From assembly GCA_024234395.1 (NCBI GenBank), contig JACKOH010000002.1:1798001-1862000 (forward strand): a stretch of 64,000 nt of DNA. The letters run 5' to 3'. The translations under genes and the position numbers were made by a program. The notes below the pieces were generated by a model. It worked only from the letters and a program-made list of their open reading frames with translations. It searched no databases and was not told the origin of the DNA. Source of the stretch: Pseudomonadales bacterium (GTDB lineage Bacteria > Pseudomonadota > Gammaproteobacteria > Pseudomonadales > Pseudohongiellaceae). Every line of letters starts with the position of its first letter. The first letter of the stretch is position 1. Of this stretch, positions 52,510-60,862 are shown piece after piece.

Positions 52510-53865
52510 ATGAAGCCTTTGTCTGCGCGTTTGCTCCCGTTGGTTTTCGGTGTCTGCTCAGCGGCTGCCACAGCCGCGGATTCGCCGACTTATTATAGCG
52601 ATGCATTGCCGGTGTTCCAGAAAAACTGCGTGGCCTGCCACCAGGATAATCCCCCCGACGTGGGCGGCATCAGCGCGCCTTTTTCCCTGGCCGACTACGA
52701 GCAGGCCAGGGTCTGGGCACCCTTGATCCGGCGTGCTGTGGAAACCGGTTACATGCCGCCGTGGGGTGCCCATGAGCGACATAAGGGCCAGTTCGTGGGC
52801 GAGCGTTACCTGGAGAAGGCTGAAAAAGAACTGATTCTGGCATGGGTTGACGGCGGTGCCCGGGAAGGCGATCCGGCCGACGCCCAGAACAACGCCAATC
52901 AGAGTATTGAAGTGGGCGCCACGGTAATGCCTCCGTCCGGCTGGTGGATCGGTGATCCGGACCTGGTAGTGCAATTCGAGGAGCCGGTGCACGTCGGCGA
53001 CGACGTGGAAGACTGGCAGCCCACCATCCGCATGCCGGTTCCGGAAGGGGCGCTTACCGAACCGCGCTGGATTTCCCAGGCGGAACTGGACCCCGGTGGT
53101 CCCTGGGTACATCACATCGTGTCCAGCCACATGGGCGTCGGGGTGCCGGGCCGCGGTCCGTTCACCTACCCGGAAGGCTGGGGTGTCCTGCTGCCGGAGA
53201 ATCCGTTCATCACCGTCAACATGCACTATCACAAGAACACCGGACCCGGCACCGGTGTGGACGACCTGACCCGGGCCGGCTTCAAATTCTATGAAGACGG
53301 TGACGTCATCGACTACGTGGTGGAAACCAATCTGCTTCCCCACCACGGCTGGACCATTCCGGCCGGGGCGTCGAATTACGAGGTCAGCAACACCTTCGAT
53401 GTCGACGAGGATATCTACCTGCTGTCCATGGGCCCGCACATGCATTACCGTGGCAAGGCCATGCGCTACGAGCTGGAATACCCGGACGGTGAACAGGAAA
53501 CCCTGTTGTGGGTGCCGAAATACGACTTCAACTGGCAGTTCCTGTACGAGTACAAGGAGCCGAAATTTATCCCGGCCGGTTCAACCCTGCACATGAGCTG
53601 GTGGTTCGATAACTCCGAAAGCAATCCCTGGAATCCGGATCCCACCCAGGAAGTTGTATACGGGCCGGCAACCACCGACGAAATGGCCAATGCGCGGATT
53701 TATTACGCACCAGCTATACGACGCGGCATAGTGGTTGGCAAGGATCTGCCGGCCGATGTGCTGGCCGAGGCGCGCGCTTCGGAACAGCGGCGCCGCGAGA
53801 ATACCGCGGTGGACTTCGGTCCGTCCGGTGACGACTTCAGCTGGTTGACAGAAGACGAGAACTGA
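52510..53865 (+). CDS. Cytochrome c fused to a PHM-like copper monooxygenase domain
   Basis: A 451-residue secreted protein. After the signal peptide (ends TAADS) there is one haem c site, C40VACH44, in a small cytochrome-like domain (residues about 25-115). The rest resembles the copper type II ascorbate-dependent monooxygenase family (PHM/DBM). Candidate copper ligands are H201-H202 (WVHH), H239 and H241 (NMHYH), H310 and H312 (GPHMHYRGK) and M362 (LHMSWWF). The haem may feed electrons to the copper site. The substrate is unknown. AAGGA precedes the ATG; a strong terminator follows. Confidence 0.82.
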   Translation: MKPLSARLLPLVFGVCSAAATAADSPTYYSDALPVFQKNCVACHQDNPPDVGGISAPFSLADYEQARVWAPLIRRAVETGYMPPWGAHERHKGQFVGERYLEKAEKELILAWVDGGAREGDPADAQNNANQSIEVGATVMPPSGWWIGDPDLVVQFEEPVHVGDDVEDWQPTIRMPVPEGALTEPRWISQAELDPGGPWVHHIVSSHMGVGVPGRGPFTYPEGWGVLLPENPFITVNMHYHKNTGPGTGVDDLTRAGFKFYEDGDVIDYVVETNLLPHHGWTIPAGASNYEVSNTFDVDEDIYLLSMGPHMHYRGKAMRYELEYPDGEQETLLWVPKYDFNWQFLYEYKEPKFIPAGSTLHMSWWFDNSESNPWNPDPTQEVVYGPATTDEMANARIYYAPAIRRGIVVGKDLPADVLAEARASEQRRRENTAVDFGPSGDDFSWLTEDEN

Positions 53866-53896
53866 GAGACAAGTTGCGACATCGACCCGGCTGATG

Positions 53897-53937
53897 AAAA
53901 GGACGGAAGGGCCGCAATCCTGACCGTCCTTTTTTTA
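53897..53937 (+). terminator. Intrinsic terminator of the cytochrome/copper-enzyme gene
   Basis: AAGGACGG, a 17-base loop, CCGTCCTT then seven T. It begins 32 bases after the stop, so the DUF302 and aldehyde oxidoreductase genes downstream need their own promoter. Confidence 0.85.
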
Positions 53938-54036
53938 GGCTCCCTTATTTAGGTTCGTTGGCTAGAGCAGGACCAGCACTCTTTAACGGGGTCAGGTGTA
54001 ACAGCAACAGACTACCTGCAACGAGGCGACCAAATC

Positions 54037-54435
54037 GTGAGTGACTCTGACAGTTATTACGTTGTGACTTCCGAAAAGTCATTCGAACAGGCAGCCCAGG
54101 ACCTGGATGCCGCGGTGAAACGCAATGGCTTCGGCGTGCTGCATGTCCATGACCTGGGGGAGACGCTGCGGAGCAAAGGGGTTCCGTTTGTCGAACAGTG
54201 CCGGATTTTTGAAGTCTGCAATCCCCAACAGGCGGCCCGGGTGCTGGCTGCTGACATGCGCCTGAACATGGCACTGCCGTGCCGGATTTCCGTATTCACG
54301 GCGTCCGGTCAGACCCGGCTTGGCCTGATCAGGCCGGAGCAGATGCTGTCCGCGCTGTCGCATGATCCCGCGATTCAGGGAGTGGCCGCCGAGGTGGAAT
54401 CCAGAACCATACAGATGATCAACGAAGCGAAATAA
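54037..54435 (+). CDS. DUF302 protein
   Basis: A 132-residue protein of the DUF302 fold: YYVVTSEKSFEQAAQDLDAAVKRNGFGVLHVHDL, then FVEQCRIFEVCNPQQAARVLAADMRLNMALPCRISVF. This domain binds haem or thiols in some members but its role is generally unknown; here the motif Met/Cys residues (MALPC) are present. GTG start with GAGG upstream. It lies 61 bases before the aldehyde oxidoreductase genes and may be cotranscribed. Confidence 0.83.
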   Translation: MSDSDSYYVVTSEKSFEQAAQDLDAAVKRNGFGVLHVHDLGETLRSKGVPFVEQCRIFEVCNPQQAARVLAADMRLNMALPCRISVFTASGQTRLGLIRPEQMLSALSHDPAIQGVAAEVESRTIQMINEAK

Positions 54436-54496
54436 CGCATTTCCTTTCCAGTCTTAAAACCAACCCTTACCAGAACAAGAAACGGGGAGACCAGAG

Positions 54497-55138
54497 ATGA
54501 GCGACCCCTCAGAAAAAGGCAAAATACCCGGACCGGACTCCGCGGTCGAACTGTCCCGCCGGGACTTCCTCAGGAACACCGGCGCCACGGTGGCCGCCAC
54601 CACGGTGGCGCCTGCCGTCCTGGGTGCAGCCGGAGCCCGTGCCCAGGACGCCCCGCCAGCCACCGGCACCGATATTCAGTTGACTGTCAACGGCGTATCG
54701 CACCGATTGACGGTGCAGGATCACTGGACCCTGGTGGAGCTGCTCCGGGATCATCTGCAGCTTACCGGCACCAAGATCGGCTGTAACCGCAGCGAGTGTG
54801 GTGCCTGCACCGTACTGGTGGACGGCCAGCCGATGTATTCCTGCAGCCAACTGGCGGTATGGATGGACGGGCGTCAGGTCACCACCGTGGAAGGCCTGGT
54901 TCAGGACGGGCAGCTGTCGCCGCTGCAGCAGGCATTCGTCGACCATAACGGCGCCCAGTGCGGTTTTTGTACGCCCGGTCAATTGATGACCGCCACCGCG
55001 CTGCTGAACAGCAACCCCAGCCCGGATGCGGCTGCCGTGAAAAGCGCCCTGGTCGGCAACATCTGTCGTTGCTCCAACTACAACGCCATCGTCGAGGCCG
55101 TCGTGGACGCCGGCCGGCGTAATGGAGGTGCGGCATGA
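54497..55138 (+). CDS. Aldehyde oxidoreductase [2Fe-2S] subunit with Tat signal (PaoA-like)
   Basis: A 213-residue small subunit of a xanthine-oxidase-family enzyme. The N-terminal Tat signal (SRRDFLRNTG, then a hydrophobic segment to ARAQD) exports the folded complex. Cluster I is CNRSECGACTVLVDG...C, cluster II is CGFCTPGQLM...CRCSNY. PaoA (YagT) of E. coli is likewise Tat-exported. The order here is small (Fe-S), large (Mo), medium (FAD), all joined by 4-base ATGA overlaps. Confidence 0.92.
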   Translation: MSDPSEKGKIPGPDSAVELSRRDFLRNTGATVAATTVAPAVLGAAGARAQDAPPATGTDIQLTVNGVSHRLTVQDHWTLVELLRDHLQLTGTKIGCNRSECGACTVLVDGQPMYSCSQLAVWMDGRQVTTVEGLVQDGQLSPLQQAFVDHNGAQCGFCTPGQLMTATALLNSNPSPDAAAVKSALVGNICRCSNYNAIVEAVVDAGRRNGGAA

Positions 55139-57303
55139 GTGAACAGGTCAACCAGGCGGTCGAACCGCTGGCTACCATAGGTAACGCCACGCCACGCATC
55201 GATGCCGTGGAGCGCGTGACGGGTACTGCCCGGTATACGCGGGATCAGCGCCTGCCGGGCATGTTGTATGCGCGGATACTGCGCAGCCGTCTTCCCCACG
55301 CACGTATCGTGCGCATCGATACCAGCCGCGCCGAACAGCTTGCCGGAGTGGTGTCGGTTATCACTCATGAAAACGCCCAGGTGGTATGGGGCGCCGGTTC
55401 GGTGTCAGGTGGCAGGCAGTATAACGACCCGGTCAAGGAAGCCACCCTGCATCGCCGTTACATCTTCAACAACCCGGTGCGCTTCGTCGGCGAACCGATT
55501 GCGGCGGTGGCCGCTACCGACCGGCATATTGCCGAGCAGGCACTGAGCCTGATCGAAGTGGAATATGAGGCGCTGCCCTTCGTGCTGGATCCGGAGGCTG
55601 CATTGCAGGAAAGTGCGGCAAAGGTGTGGCCGGAAGGCAACCTGGCGCCGGATGCCGGTAATCGCTTTCAGCCCATGGTCACCCGGCGTGGCGAGATCGA
55701 TGCCGGATTTGCCCAGGCCGACCGGGTTTTCGAGGACCGCTACAGCACCGCGTTTATTCATAATGCCCAGATGGAACCCCGCTGCGCCCTGGCGCACTGG
55801 GAGGGGGACCGGCTGACCCTGTATTCACCGACCCAGGGTATTTCCAACTGCCGTCACGACACCGCCCGTGACCTGGGGCTGGCCGATCACCAGGTGCGGG
55901 TTGTCTGCCAGTACATGGGCGGCGGTTTTGGAAACAAGAATCAGAATCAGGATACCGACCTGATTGCCGCCACGCTGTCCCGGCGCAGCAGTGCCCCGGT
56001 GATGGTGGAATATTCCCGCAAGGAGGACTGGGTCCGTGTGCACGGCCGCTGGCCCACCGTGCAGTATTACAAGATTGGCGTCACCAACGAAGGGACAGTG
56101 ACCGCCATGCAGATGAACGCCTACAGTGGCATGGGACCTTACCGGAAAAACTCCGGTGGTATCAGCGGGATGGACGGCTACGCCTGCGAGAATCTGGAAC
56201 GGGTGATCTATCCGGTGTATACCAACCGCACCGTGTCCGGAAATTTCCGCGCACCCTCCGAGCCTCATGGTCACTTCGGAATTGAATCCATGATGGACGA
56301 GATCGCCTATCAGCTGGGCCTGGACCCGGTGGAATTTACGCTCCGGAATATGCGGCGGCCAACCGAAGCCAGCCCCTTTACCAACTATTCACTGGATCAG
56401 TGTATCGCCCGCGGTGTGGAGCTGTTCGACTGGCCCAACCGGCGCCGCACCAGTCCCGGATCCGATAACGGACCGCTGAAAAGGGGCGCAGGCTTTTCCT
56501 TCATGATGTTTCGGGCCGGCGTGGGATCCAGCAGCGCCATCGTCCGGGTTGATGGTGACCAGTCCTACACCCTTTATGTCGGGGTGACCGATATCGGCCC
56601 CGGCGCCAAGACCACCATGGGTATGATCGCGGCGGAAGAGCTCGGTGTGCCGCTGAGCCGGGTCGAGGTGGTATCCGGGGATACCGACCGGTGTCCTTAC
56701 TCGGTGGGTGAGTCCGGCAGTCGCACTACCATCATGACCGGTTACGCGGTGGTGGAAGCCTGTCGCGATCTGAAGCGTCAGGTAGCACAAAAAGGATTCC
56801 CCTCTACCGGAGAGGTATTGATTGCATCGGCCACTCCCACTCCGACCACCGACGGCAAAATACGCAACTGTTTCGCTGCTCATTTCTGCGAAGTGGAAGT
56901 GGATACCCGCCTCGGCACCAGCCAGGTGACGAAGTACGTTGCAGTGCATGAATCCGGGCGCCTGATCAATCCGCAGACTGCCCGTGACCAGATTCGTGGT
57001 GCCACTATTCAGGGCATCGGCCAGGCGCTGCACGAAAACACCCTGTACGACAGCAACACCGGACAACCGTTGACCTCCGGATACTACAGCGGTCGCCTGG
57101 CCACCCATCTGGATGTCCCGGATATCGAGGTGGAATTTATCGAAGTGGATGACGGTTACGGACCGTTCGGCGCCAAGACGGCCGGGGAAGCGGGGATTAT
57201 CCTGTCGCCGGCGGCAGTGGCCAACGCGGTCAGTAACGCCATCGGCCGGCGCATGAAGGACCTGCCCATCACCCGCAACCGGGTCCTGGAGGTGTTGTCA
57301 TGA
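55135..57303 (+). CDS. Aldehyde oxidoreductase molybdenum-binding subunit (PaoC-like)
   Basis: A 722-residue large subunit. It binds the molybdopterin-cytosine-dinucleotide cofactor: GGGFGNKNQNQDTDLIAATL near residue 262, GNFRAPSEPHGHFGIESMMDEIA near 372, GESGSRTTIMTG near 525, and the catalytic Glu in GAKTAGEAGI near 685. It should oxidise aldehydes to acids with water as oxygen donor in the periplasm, a detoxification role in PaoABC. Cofactor-insertion chaperone genes (PaoD/XdhC) are not adjacent. It is coupled by ATGA overlaps to both flanking genes. Confidence 0.93.
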   Translation: MSEQVNQAVEPLATIGNATPRIDAVERVTGTARYTRDQRLPGMLYARILRSRLPHARIVRIDTSRAEQLAGVVSVITHENAQVVWGAGSVSGGRQYNDPVKEATLHRRYIFNNPVRFVGEPIAAVAATDRHIAEQALSLIEVEYEALPFVLDPEAALQESAAKVWPEGNLAPDAGNRFQPMVTRRGEIDAGFAQADRVFEDRYSTAFIHNAQMEPRCALAHWEGDRLTLYSPTQGISNCRHDTARDLGLADHQVRVVCQYMGGGFGNKNQNQDTDLIAATLSRRSSAPVMVEYSRKEDWVRVHGRWPTVQYYKIGVTNEGTVTAMQMNAYSGMGPYRKNSGGISGMDGYACENLERVIYPVYTNRTVSGNFRAPSEPHGHFGIESMMDEIAYQLGLDPVEFTLRNMRRPTEASPFTNYSLDQCIARGVELFDWPNRRRTSPGSDNGPLKRGAGFSFMMFRAGVGSSSAIVRVDGDQSYTLYVGVTDIGPGAKTTMGMIAAEELGVPLSRVEVVSGDTDRCPYSVGESGSRTTIMTGYAVVEACRDLKRQVAQKGFPSTGEVLIASATPTPTTDGKIRNCFAAHFCEVEVDTRLGTSQVTKYVAVHESGRLINPQTARDQIRGATIQGIGQALHENTLYDSNTGQPLTSGYYSGRLATHLDVPDIEVEFIEVDDGYGPFGAKTAGEAGIILSPAAVANAVSNAIGRRMKDLPITRNRVLEVLS

Positions 57304-58298
57304 AACAGTTTCAGAACCTGAATGCCCGCAGTCTGCAGGAAGCGGTAGACCTGGCACGCCAGGCAGGGACCCGGGGTCAGGTCAGCGCCTTTTCCGGTGG
57401 CGGAACCGACCTTCTGCAGCAGGTTAAGGATGGTACAGATCCGGCGGATGTGCTGATTAACCTGCGCACGGTGGAGGGGGAGGATCAGGTCACTGAAGTG
57501 GCCGGGGGAATCCGGGTGGGCGGCCAGATTACCCTTACCGAACTCGCCTCCAACGAGCAGATCCGGCGCGATTATCCGGTACTGGCCGAGGCCGCCGCGG
57601 TAGTCGGTACGCCCCAGATCCGTAACGTCGGCACCCTGGCCGGAAATGTCACCCAGCGGCCCTGGTGCTGGTATTACCGTAATGGATTCAATTGCTACAA
57701 GGCCGGTGGCGACCGGTGTTACTCGGTGGTGGGTGAAAATCAGCTGCATGCCATTTTTGGTGGTGGTCCCAGTTACATCGTCCATCCTTCCGACCTGGCT
57801 CCGGCGCTGGTTGCCCTCGGGGCCCGCTTCAACGTAATCGGGCCGGAGGGAGAACGCAGTCTTAACGCAGATCAGTTCTTTCAGTTGCCGGCCCGGAATC
57901 CCCGCTATGAGAACACCCTGGCGCGTGACGAATTACTGGCCAGCGTGGTACTGCCGACACCCCGACCCGGTGTGGTGAGTGCCTACCACAAGGTAATGGA
58001 TCGCGCTGCCTGGACCCATGCGGTGGTCAGCGCGGCGGCCGTCCTGGAACTGCGGGACGGTGTCTGTAACGACGCAGTGATCGTTCTGGGTGGCGTGGCG
58101 CCGATTCCATGGCCGGCCACCGAGGCGCAGGAGGTGCTCAGGGGGCGGCCGGTGACTGCCGAACTGGCGCGGCAGGCCGGTGAGGTGGCGGTCAGCGCGG
58201 CACAGCCGCTCAGCAGAAACGCTTACAAGGTACCGATGACCAGTGCCGTGATCGAACGGCTGGTGCTGGCGCTGGCGGACGGACAGACAGCGGTATGA
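57300..58298 (+). CDS. Aldehyde oxidoreductase FAD/[4Fe-4S] subunit (PaoB-like)
   Basis: A 332-residue medium subunit. FAD binding: AFSGGGTDLLQQVKDG near residue 31 and VGTPQIRNVGTLAGNVTQ near 103. A PaoB-type extra loop follows with CWYYRNGFNCYKAGGDRCYS; its Cys residues are consistent with the [4Fe-4S] cluster that sets PaoABC apart from common xanthine dehydrogenases. FAD should pass electrons to an external acceptor. It overlaps the next gene by 4 bases. Confidence 0.92.
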   Translation: MKQFQNLNARSLQEAVDLARQAGTRGQVSAFSGGGTDLLQQVKDGTDPADVLINLRTVEGEDQVTEVAGGIRVGGQITLTELASNEQIRRDYPVLAEAAAVVGTPQIRNVGTLAGNVTQRPWCWYYRNGFNCYKAGGDRCYSVVGENQLHAIFGGGPSYIVHPSDLAPALVALGARFNVIGPEGERSLNADQFFQLPARNPRYENTLARDELLASVVLPTPRPGVVSAYHKVMDRAAWTHAVVSAAAVLELRDGVCNDAVIVLGGVAPIPWPATEAQEVLRGRPVTAELARQAGEVAVSAAQPLSRNAYKVPMTSAVIERLVLALADGQTAV

Positions 58299-58678
58299 AG
58301 CGACGCGATTTTTTGAAGTTACGTTCCAGTGGCGGTCAGCGCATCGTCACCCTGTCCTGCGAACGGCTGTACATGGCAGTCGCTGATTGCCGTGCCGGCG
58401 CTGCAGCTGAAACAGCTTGCAACGACGAGGGCGGGGCCTGGTGGGCAGCGGAACCGCCGCGTCAGGTCAATCAGTACTCCGTAGCTCAGTTGTTCGATGA
58501 GCTGGGTCGGGAACTTGGCGATGCGGATGTGCTGGTACTGGAGGACCGGGACTGGCTGCAGGGCGATGAGTTTGTGCACGAGGTGGAGAATCTGCTGGCG
58601 GCAGTCCGGCGGCAGCGCGGCGAAATCCGCTATGCAATTACCGATTCAGGCAGAGTCAGGGAGCCGGGTGGGTCATGA
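58295..58678 (+). CDS. Small protein coupled to the aldehyde oxidoreductase operon, unknown
   Basis: A 127-residue protein, ATGA-overlapped with both neighbours, so it belongs to the operon. The start MKRRDFLK looks like a Tat motif, but no hydrophobic segment follows, so it is probably cytosolic. It has two Cys-containing pieces (LSCERLYMAVADC, and TACNDEGGAWWA) and an acidic helix (LFDELGRELGDADVLVLEDRDWL). I recognise no family. It may be an assembly or regulatory factor; that is only inference from the overlap. Confidence 0.7.
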   Translation: MKRRDFLKLRSSGGQRIVTLSCERLYMAVADCRAGAAAETACNDEGGAWWAAEPPRQVNQYSVAQLFDELGRELGDADVLVLEDRDWLQGDEFVHEVENLLAAVRRQRGEIRYAITDSGRVREPGGS

Positions 58679-59037
58679 AACGATCAGGCAGGCAAACACC
58701 GGAACGATTATTGAAGCGCAGTCTGATAGGAAAGTTGCTTCTGATCGTCATATTGCCGCTGATGAGCGTGGCCTGTGGACCTTCCATCGACAGGGATCAG
58801 GCCCTGCAGGAGCAGGTGGCCGCTGCCGTTGCCTCGGCCTCGGACCTGACTGCAGAGGGACTGGTTTTCTCGGTGGAGGACGGTGTGGTTCAGGTGTCCG
58901 GCAGTCTCCGCTGCGAGGAATGCCCGGGACTGCAGACTCCCGCCGGTGCGGGCAGTATTCAGCAGAGCCTCGGTGCGGTGATCAGGGCGGTCCCAGGAGT
59001 CACCGGGGTGGACTTCCAGCTGCAGGAGTCCCGCTAG
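58675..59037 (+). CDS. BON-domain-like lipoprotein
   Basis: A 120-residue lipoprotein (lipobox MSVACG after a hydrophobic LLLIVILPLM). The mature part resembles a BON domain: AAAVASASDLTAEGLVFSVEDGVVQVSGSL, and the closing AVIRAVPGVTGVDFQL. BON domains bind membranes or other envelope proteins. It overlaps the preceding gene by ATGA, so it is last in the aldehyde oxidoreductase operon. Its TAG stop lies in the CTAG insertion target of the adjacent MITE. Confidence 0.78.
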   Translation: MKRSGRQTPERLLKRSLIGKLLLIVILPLMSVACGPSIDRDQALQEQVAAAVASASDLTAEGLVFSVEDGVVQVSGSLRCEECPGLQTPAGAGSIQQSLGAVIRAVPGVTGVDFQLQESR

Positions 59038-59302
59038 TGTCCTGTCCGGTTAATTCGTTGTATTTCAGAGCCTGCATAAAGCGCTGTAGTGAGGCGCGAT
59101 CCGCAGGGAATACTGGTTGTATTTCCAAGGGTCGCAACGCTGCTACAGCGCTTTATGCAGGCTCCGGGAAGGCGTGCCAGCCAAGACCCCTGGCCGCGTT
59201 GCGCCTTTTGACAAGGGCTACGGCCATTGCCTGCAAGGCGCGCCTTGCCAGGAACCTTGGCTGGCACGCTGAAATGCGACGAATTAACCGGACAGGACAC
59301 TA
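59035..59302. mobile_element. IS630/Tc1-like MITE with three nested hairpins, 268 bp
   Basis: Perfect 24-bp terminal inverted repeats (TAGTGTCCTGTCCGGTTAAT onward at 59035-59058, complement at 59279-59302), extended imperfectly to about 34 bp. Both ends lie in CTAG with a duplicated TA, the IS630/mariner pattern. Inside are two more perfect pairs: 22 bp (59068-59089 with 59143-59164) and 14 bp (59172-59185 with 59256-59269). No transposase frame exists. The transcript could fold as two arms on one stem. Confidence 0.85.
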
Positions 59303-59350
59303 GCAGGGGTGGGGAAAACTGCTAAGTCTGCCAATCCGATCCCTAATCCT

Positions 59351-59818
59351 TCACTCCGCCAGTGGCCAGTAGACCTCGGTTTTCCAGTCCGCCGGATCGG
59401 GATGTTGGCCCGGATCGGTGATATACCATTCCCAGTTTTCTCCCAGGACCTGATGGCCGTTGTTCCTGACCCACGATTCGATGACTGCATGGGTTTCCGG
59501 CAGGGATTCGTAGGTGCCGCCATGGGTGGCAACCGCGACTGCGCCGCCATGCAGAAATCCGGCTTCCATTTCCCCTTCACCCGCAGCGGGTTCGTTGAGG
59601 GGCAGAACGGCATCGACCGTCCAGATGCCGAGACCGGTGCGGATGTAGCGGGCCATGGGATTGCCGGCAATGGCCAGCCCTTTCTGCATGCCATAGCCGA
59701 ACAGTTTCTGAAAACACTCCGAATAAAACGCCTGCAGTTGAGTCGGAACGACATCGCGGCGGATGTAGAGTATGGGTTGGGCATCAATTACCCGGACAGT
59801 TACCTCAGATGTAGACAT
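59351..59818 (-). CDS. GyrI-like small-molecule-binding domain protein
   Basis: A 155-residue protein of the GyrI-like/AraC effector-binding fold: VRVIDAQPILYIRRDVVPTQ, the GGAVAVATHGGTYESLPETHAVIESW segment near residue 92, and the final NWEWYITDPGQHPDPADWKTEVYWPL. These bind hydrophobic or cationic ligands, often as part of regulators or gyrase inhibitors. There is no DNA-binding domain here, so it is a stand-alone ligand-binding or inhibitor protein. It lies 39 bases after the hydrolase gene. Confidence 0.8.
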   Translation of the reverse strand: MSTSEVTVRVIDAQPILYIRRDVVPTQLQAFYSECFQKLFGYGMQKGLAIAGNPMARYIRTGLGIWTVDAVLPLNEPAAGEGEMEAGFLHGGAVAVATHGGTYESLPETHAVIESWVRNNGHQVLGENWEWYITDPGQHPDPADWKTEVYWPLAE

Positions 59819-59857
59819 GGTGAATTTCTCTTATGTTCCTCCGACAGCCCGGCCGGG

Positions 59858-60763
59858 TTACCAGGAGCTCTTGCCCAGCAAACGAAATATCGCCACGATG
59901 GTCGCCTGGTATCCCCGCGACCCTTCCCGCACGAAGGCGCCATGCTCTTCCCTGTCAATCAGTTGCAGGTTGAGTGGATCGCCAGCCAGCACTGCCAGCG
60001 CCGGGTAATCGGGAACACTTTGCAGGGCAGTCTTGCCTTGTGTGATCTCCCGGGGAAGTGAAAGCGGGTAGCGGTAGGTGCTGACCACGTATTCCTGGGG
60101 AATGCCCCAGGGTAGCCACTTGAGCGGTGAAATCTGCCGGAAATTGTCCGGATGTTCGGCTACCGATCCGCCATTCAGTTTCTCCAGCAGCGGTTCCCCG
60201 CAGTAGATTTCACCAGAGGTGCCGATCGAATCGATCACTTCCGGGTTGATGTAGGCATCCGCCATCACCAGCCCCATGGGTTCCACTTTTGCCGGAACAT
60301 AAATTTCGCTGTCAGCCGGTAACTGTGAGCGCATTGCCAGCCAGGCGCCGAAATGGCCACCTGCGGAGTGCCCCACCACCACTGCACGGCTGGTGTCGAT
60401 CGGATAATCCGCCGCAATCGCCTGCAGCTGGTCGAAGCCGTTGGCGATGTCCAGCCAGGTGCCCGGCCAGCCACCGCCGACATCGGTGGCACCCCGGTAC
60501 TGCATATTCCAGGCAGCGATGCCATTGTCAGTCATCACTTTGGCCATGGCCTGGTAGCTGCTCATGAGCCGCTCGTTGGAGCGCCAGCAACCGGCATGCA
60601 GAAACGTCACAACAGGGAAGGGGCCGTTTCCCTGCGGCAGATAGAGTTCGCCGTATTGCATCGGATCCGGGCCATAGGCGATTTTTGTCTGCGCGAAGGC
60701 AGTGAACGGTGAGCCGATTACGAGTAGCGCTAGGAGCAGGGTGTGAAATCTTGGGGTTTTCAT
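59858..60763 (-). CDS. Secreted alpha/beta hydrolase (esterase-like)
   Basis: A 301-residue protein with a signal peptide (LLALLVIGSPFTAFAQ). It has the alpha/beta-hydrolase core: VVTFLHAGCWRSN (oxyanion strand; HAGCW in place of HGGGW), nucleophile elbow VVGHSAGGHFGAWLA (Ser near residue 143), an Asp around LAGDPLNL, and His in REEHGAF. The layout resembles BD-FAE/kynurenine-formamidase-type esterases. The substrate is unknown. It is probably cotranscribed with the downstream GyrI-like gene. Confidence 0.85.
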   Translation of the reverse strand: MKTPRFHTLLLALLVIGSPFTAFAQTKIAYGPDPMQYGELYLPQGNGPFPVVTFLHAGCWRSNERLMSSYQAMAKVMTDNGIAAWNMQYRGATDVGGGWPGTWLDIANGFDQLQAIAADYPIDTSRAVVVGHSAGGHFGAWLAMRSQLPADSEIYVPAKVEPMGLVMADAYINPEVIDSIGTSGEIYCGEPLLEKLNGGSVAEHPDNFRQISPLKWLPWGIPQEYVVSTYRYPLSLPREITQGKTALQSVPDYPALAVLAGDPLNLQLIDREEHGAFVREGSRGYQATIVAIFRLLGKSSW

Positions 60764-60862
60764 AAGTCTGGCCTTAATTGCGTTTATTCTGAGGAAACTG
60801 TGACTGGCGTAAGGTAGCGCTTCAGCCGCCGGCAGTCCACAGCGGGAAACGAGATCCGGAAA

